Source: Nocardiopsis sp. YSL2 (GTDB taxonomy: Bacteria > Actinomycetota > Actinomycetes > Streptosporangiales > Streptosporangiaceae). Taken from it: a DNA stretch of 64,000 nucleotides. The notes under the pieces were generated by a model that did no database searches, was not told the origin of the DNA, and was given only the letters and a program-made list of their open reading frames with translations. The stretch's first letter is position 1; every line of letters begins with the position of its first letter. Of the stretch, positions 62,405 to 64,000 are shown piece by piece. Where the stretch lies: assembly GCF_030555055.1 (NCBI RefSeq), contig NZ_JAMOAO010000001.1, positions 6,230,741 through 6,294,740 on the forward strand, written 5' to 3'. Both the position numbers and the translations under genes were made by a program.

Positions 62405-63799
62405 TCACCACGCGGTGCTCAGCAGGTGGTTGACGAGCAGGGCGGTCGCCGCCTGCAGGGCGAGCCACACGCGGTGGTCGCGGTGGGGCAGCAGCGCCGC
62501 CGCCGGGACCAGCCACAGCACGAAGGGCAGCCAGATGCGCTCGGTCTCGGCCTTGCTCATCCCCGACAGGTCGGCGACGGCGATCGCGCAGAGCGCGCCG
62601 GCGACGAGCACGGCCACAGGAGCGCCGGACGGGTCGTCCGCCGGGTGCGGACGGGAGCGCAGCGCCCCCGGCAGCCGGGCCAGGGACCGCCGCACCCCCG
62701 CGACGGAGGCGGCCCCCGCCGTCACCACCACGGTGGCCAGGTTCGCCCAGACCCAGTAGCCGTAGGGCCGGATCGCGGCCACGCCCTGGTAGTAGCGCTC
62801 CACCACCAGGTGGTACCCCTCCCACCACCAGAAGCCCGCCGCCGTGAACGCCGCTGCGACCACCAGCGCCCCCGCCAGCGCGTAGGGCAGCGGGCGCGCG
62901 GTGCGCGCGCAGACCAGGACGGCCACCGCGGGGATCGCGATCAGGACCAGCCCGTAGGACAGGTACACCGTCCACCCGAGCAGCAGCCCGGCCGCGAGGG
63001 CCGCCGACCGGGGCGCGCGGGCGCCCGGGGACGCCGACACCGCGAGCAGGGCCAGGCCCCAGGCCGCCACCCCCATGAAGTAGCCGTCCGCCGACGCCCC
63101 GACCCAGACCGCGCCGGGGAACAGGGCCAGGAACGGGGCCGCGGCCCGGGCGGCGCGCGCGGCTCCCAGCGCGCGGAGCGCGACGAGGACCGCCGCCGCG
63201 GCCGACGCCCCCGCCACCACGCACCAGGTACCCGCCCAGGCGCCGCCGCCGAGGCCCAGCCGGTCCAGGGCGACGAACGTCAGGACCGCTCCGGGCGGAT
63301 GCCCGGCGACGTGGGTGGGCCAGTTGTCGGGCTGGCCGAGGAGGATGTGCCCGGTGAACCCGCGCAGCGCCGCGCCCACGTCCGCGAACCGGTCGACCGA
63401 CACCAGGTACTCATAGGGCGATTCCAGCGGCTCGGCGAACCCCCGCCGACCGTCGACGAGGGCGAGGGCGAACGTCCAGAGCGCGGACACGGCCCAGGTG
63501 AGCGCCACCAGTGGACGCCAGGGAAGGGCTCGCGCCACGGAAGGCCCGCCGACGACCACCGCCACGGCCAGCACGAGGGCGGCGACGGTGCCGGGGCCGG
63601 TGTGCGGGAGCCAGTCGGCGTACAGCGGGGGCCAGCCCACGCGCAGGCTGCCGTCGGCGCGCTCGATGGCGCGTCCGACCACCGCGGCGAGCACGACGAG
63701 GGCCCCGGCGACGAGCGCCGTGAGCGCGTCGAGCCGGCGTCCGGCGCGCCCGGCGCCGACCGTGTCGTGCCTGTGGTGCTGAAGGCCGCGCGGCGTCAC
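62405..63799 (-). CDS. Polytopic membrane protein, mannosyltransferase-like
   Basis: The 464-residue protein has about eleven membrane segments. A periplasmic first loop carries acidic residues (RADGS..; YADWLPHTGPG; then ESPYEYLVSVDRF), and a later motif HVAGHPPGAVLTFVALDRLG resembles the GT-C glycosyltransferases that use polyprenyl-phosphate sugars. The substrate is unknown; an uncharacterised GT-C enzyme is the best description. It is the last gene of the minus-strand series and is divergent from the gene that begins beyond the right edge. Confidence 0.82.
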   Translation of the reverse strand: MTPRGLQHHRHDTVGAGRAGRRLDALTALVAGALVVLAAVVGRAIERADGSLRVGWPPLYADWLPHTGPGTVAALVLAVAVVVGGPSVARALPWRPLVALTWAVSALWTFALALVDGRRGFAEPLESPYEYLVSVDRFADVGAALRGFTGHILLGQPDNWPTHVAGHPPGAVLTFVALDRLGLGGGAWAGTWCVVAGASAAAAVLVALRALGAARAARAAAPFLALFPGAVWVGASADGYFMGVAAWGLALLAVSASPGARAPRSAALAAGLLLGWTVYLSYGLVLIAIPAVAVLVCARTARPLPYALAGALVVAAAFTAAGFWWWEGYHLVVERYYQGVAAIRPYGYWVWANLATVVVTAGAASVAGVRRSLARLPGALRSRPHPADDPSGAPVAVLVAGALCAIAVADLSGMSKAETERIWLPFVLWLVPAAALLPHRDHRVWLALQAATALLVNHLLSTAW

Positions 63800-63933
63800 G
63801 ACGCCACCCTAGGCTCGGCGGCCCGGCGCGACCACGACCGCTCGGCGGTGTGTCGCCAACGGCGGTGGAATGCCTGTTCAGAGCGCGTTTCGCTGCCGGG
63901 GAGCACGGATCGCCCGGCCTAGCATGATCGCGG

Positions 63934-63952
63934 GCCCGGCACGGGGCCGGGC
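63934..63952 (+). other. Hairpin in the leader of the next gene
   Basis: GCCCGGC-acggg-GCCGGGC has 7-bp arms. It lies about 36 bp before the ribosome binding site at the right edge and may shape that leader. Confidence 0.4.
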
Positions 63953-63987
63953 GGCAGGGCGGAGCGCGGCGCGCGCGACGAGCAACC

Positions 63988-63994
63988 GAGGAGG
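63988..63994 (+). promoter_or_regulatory. Ribosome binding site of a gene starting beyond the window
   Basis: GAGGAGG six bases from the right end. A start codon should lie within a few bases after 64000 on the plus strand. Confidence 0.65.
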
Positions 63995-64000
63995 CCACGC

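Overview
The window is very GC-rich, with gene third positions almost all G or C, and it carries actinobacterial hallmarks: an RskA-type anti-sigma/ECF pair, a DmdR/IdeR iron box, a PAS-GAF-SpoIIE-HATPase phosphatase, an S-adenosyl methyltransferase of the actinomycete type and a GAP1-like protein. I infer a filamentous actinomycete, possibly Nocardiopsis-like; the genus is a guess. No tRNA, rRNA, CRISPR array or insertion sequence was found.

1-4468: a 5'-truncated family 1 glycosidase, a thioesterase-thiolase pair, and a divergent HxlR regulator whose likely operator covers the thioesterase start codon.

4469-26961: a glycine betaine catabolic island. A minus-strand operon (glyA, a small His-rich ORF, a dimethylglycine oxidase/dehydrogenase, a Rieske oxygenase, a BCCT transporter, an FdhF/YdeP molybdoenzyme) takes up betaine and demethylates it stepwise. 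A second minus-strand operon (soxB-soxD-soxA-soxG-sdaA-purU-fchA-folD-folE) converts sarcosine to glycine, serine to pyruvate, and handles the one-carbon units and folate supply. Plus-strand Rieske ferredoxin and FAD reductase genes supply electrons to the oxygenase. The two operons share a TGATATATCA palindrome, tied to the GntR gene. GTTGCG/CGCAAC half-sites sit at the iclR/ferredoxin region and at glyA. FolD has lost its catalytic lysine, and a separate FchA-type cyclohydrolase is coupled to it.

27147-31517: a divergent pair of an unrecognised five-TM protein with a large soluble domain and a cytosolic trypsin-like protease fused to a DNA/RNA non-specific nuclease. This is my best candidate for an undescribed conflict system.

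31629-35475: an iron-siderophore ABC importer under an iron box. 35879-40794: a SpoIIE phosphatase, an anti-sigma/ECF sigma pair and a repeat lipoprotein. 41073-45192: a small membrane protein with a VVQGRDM tail and pyruvate carboxylase. 45398-53224: an M20 amidohydrolase, a two-module Lrp/AsnC regulator and a peptide-type ABC importer with a permease-ATPase fusion.

53291-63799: an orphan GAP1-like protein, a DUF2786 protein, a methyltransferase, a two-TM protein, a CYTH protein with a small CxxC partner, a LapA-like membrane protein and a polytopic glycosyltransferase-like protein. A strong ribosome binding site at the right edge announces a further plus-strand gene.
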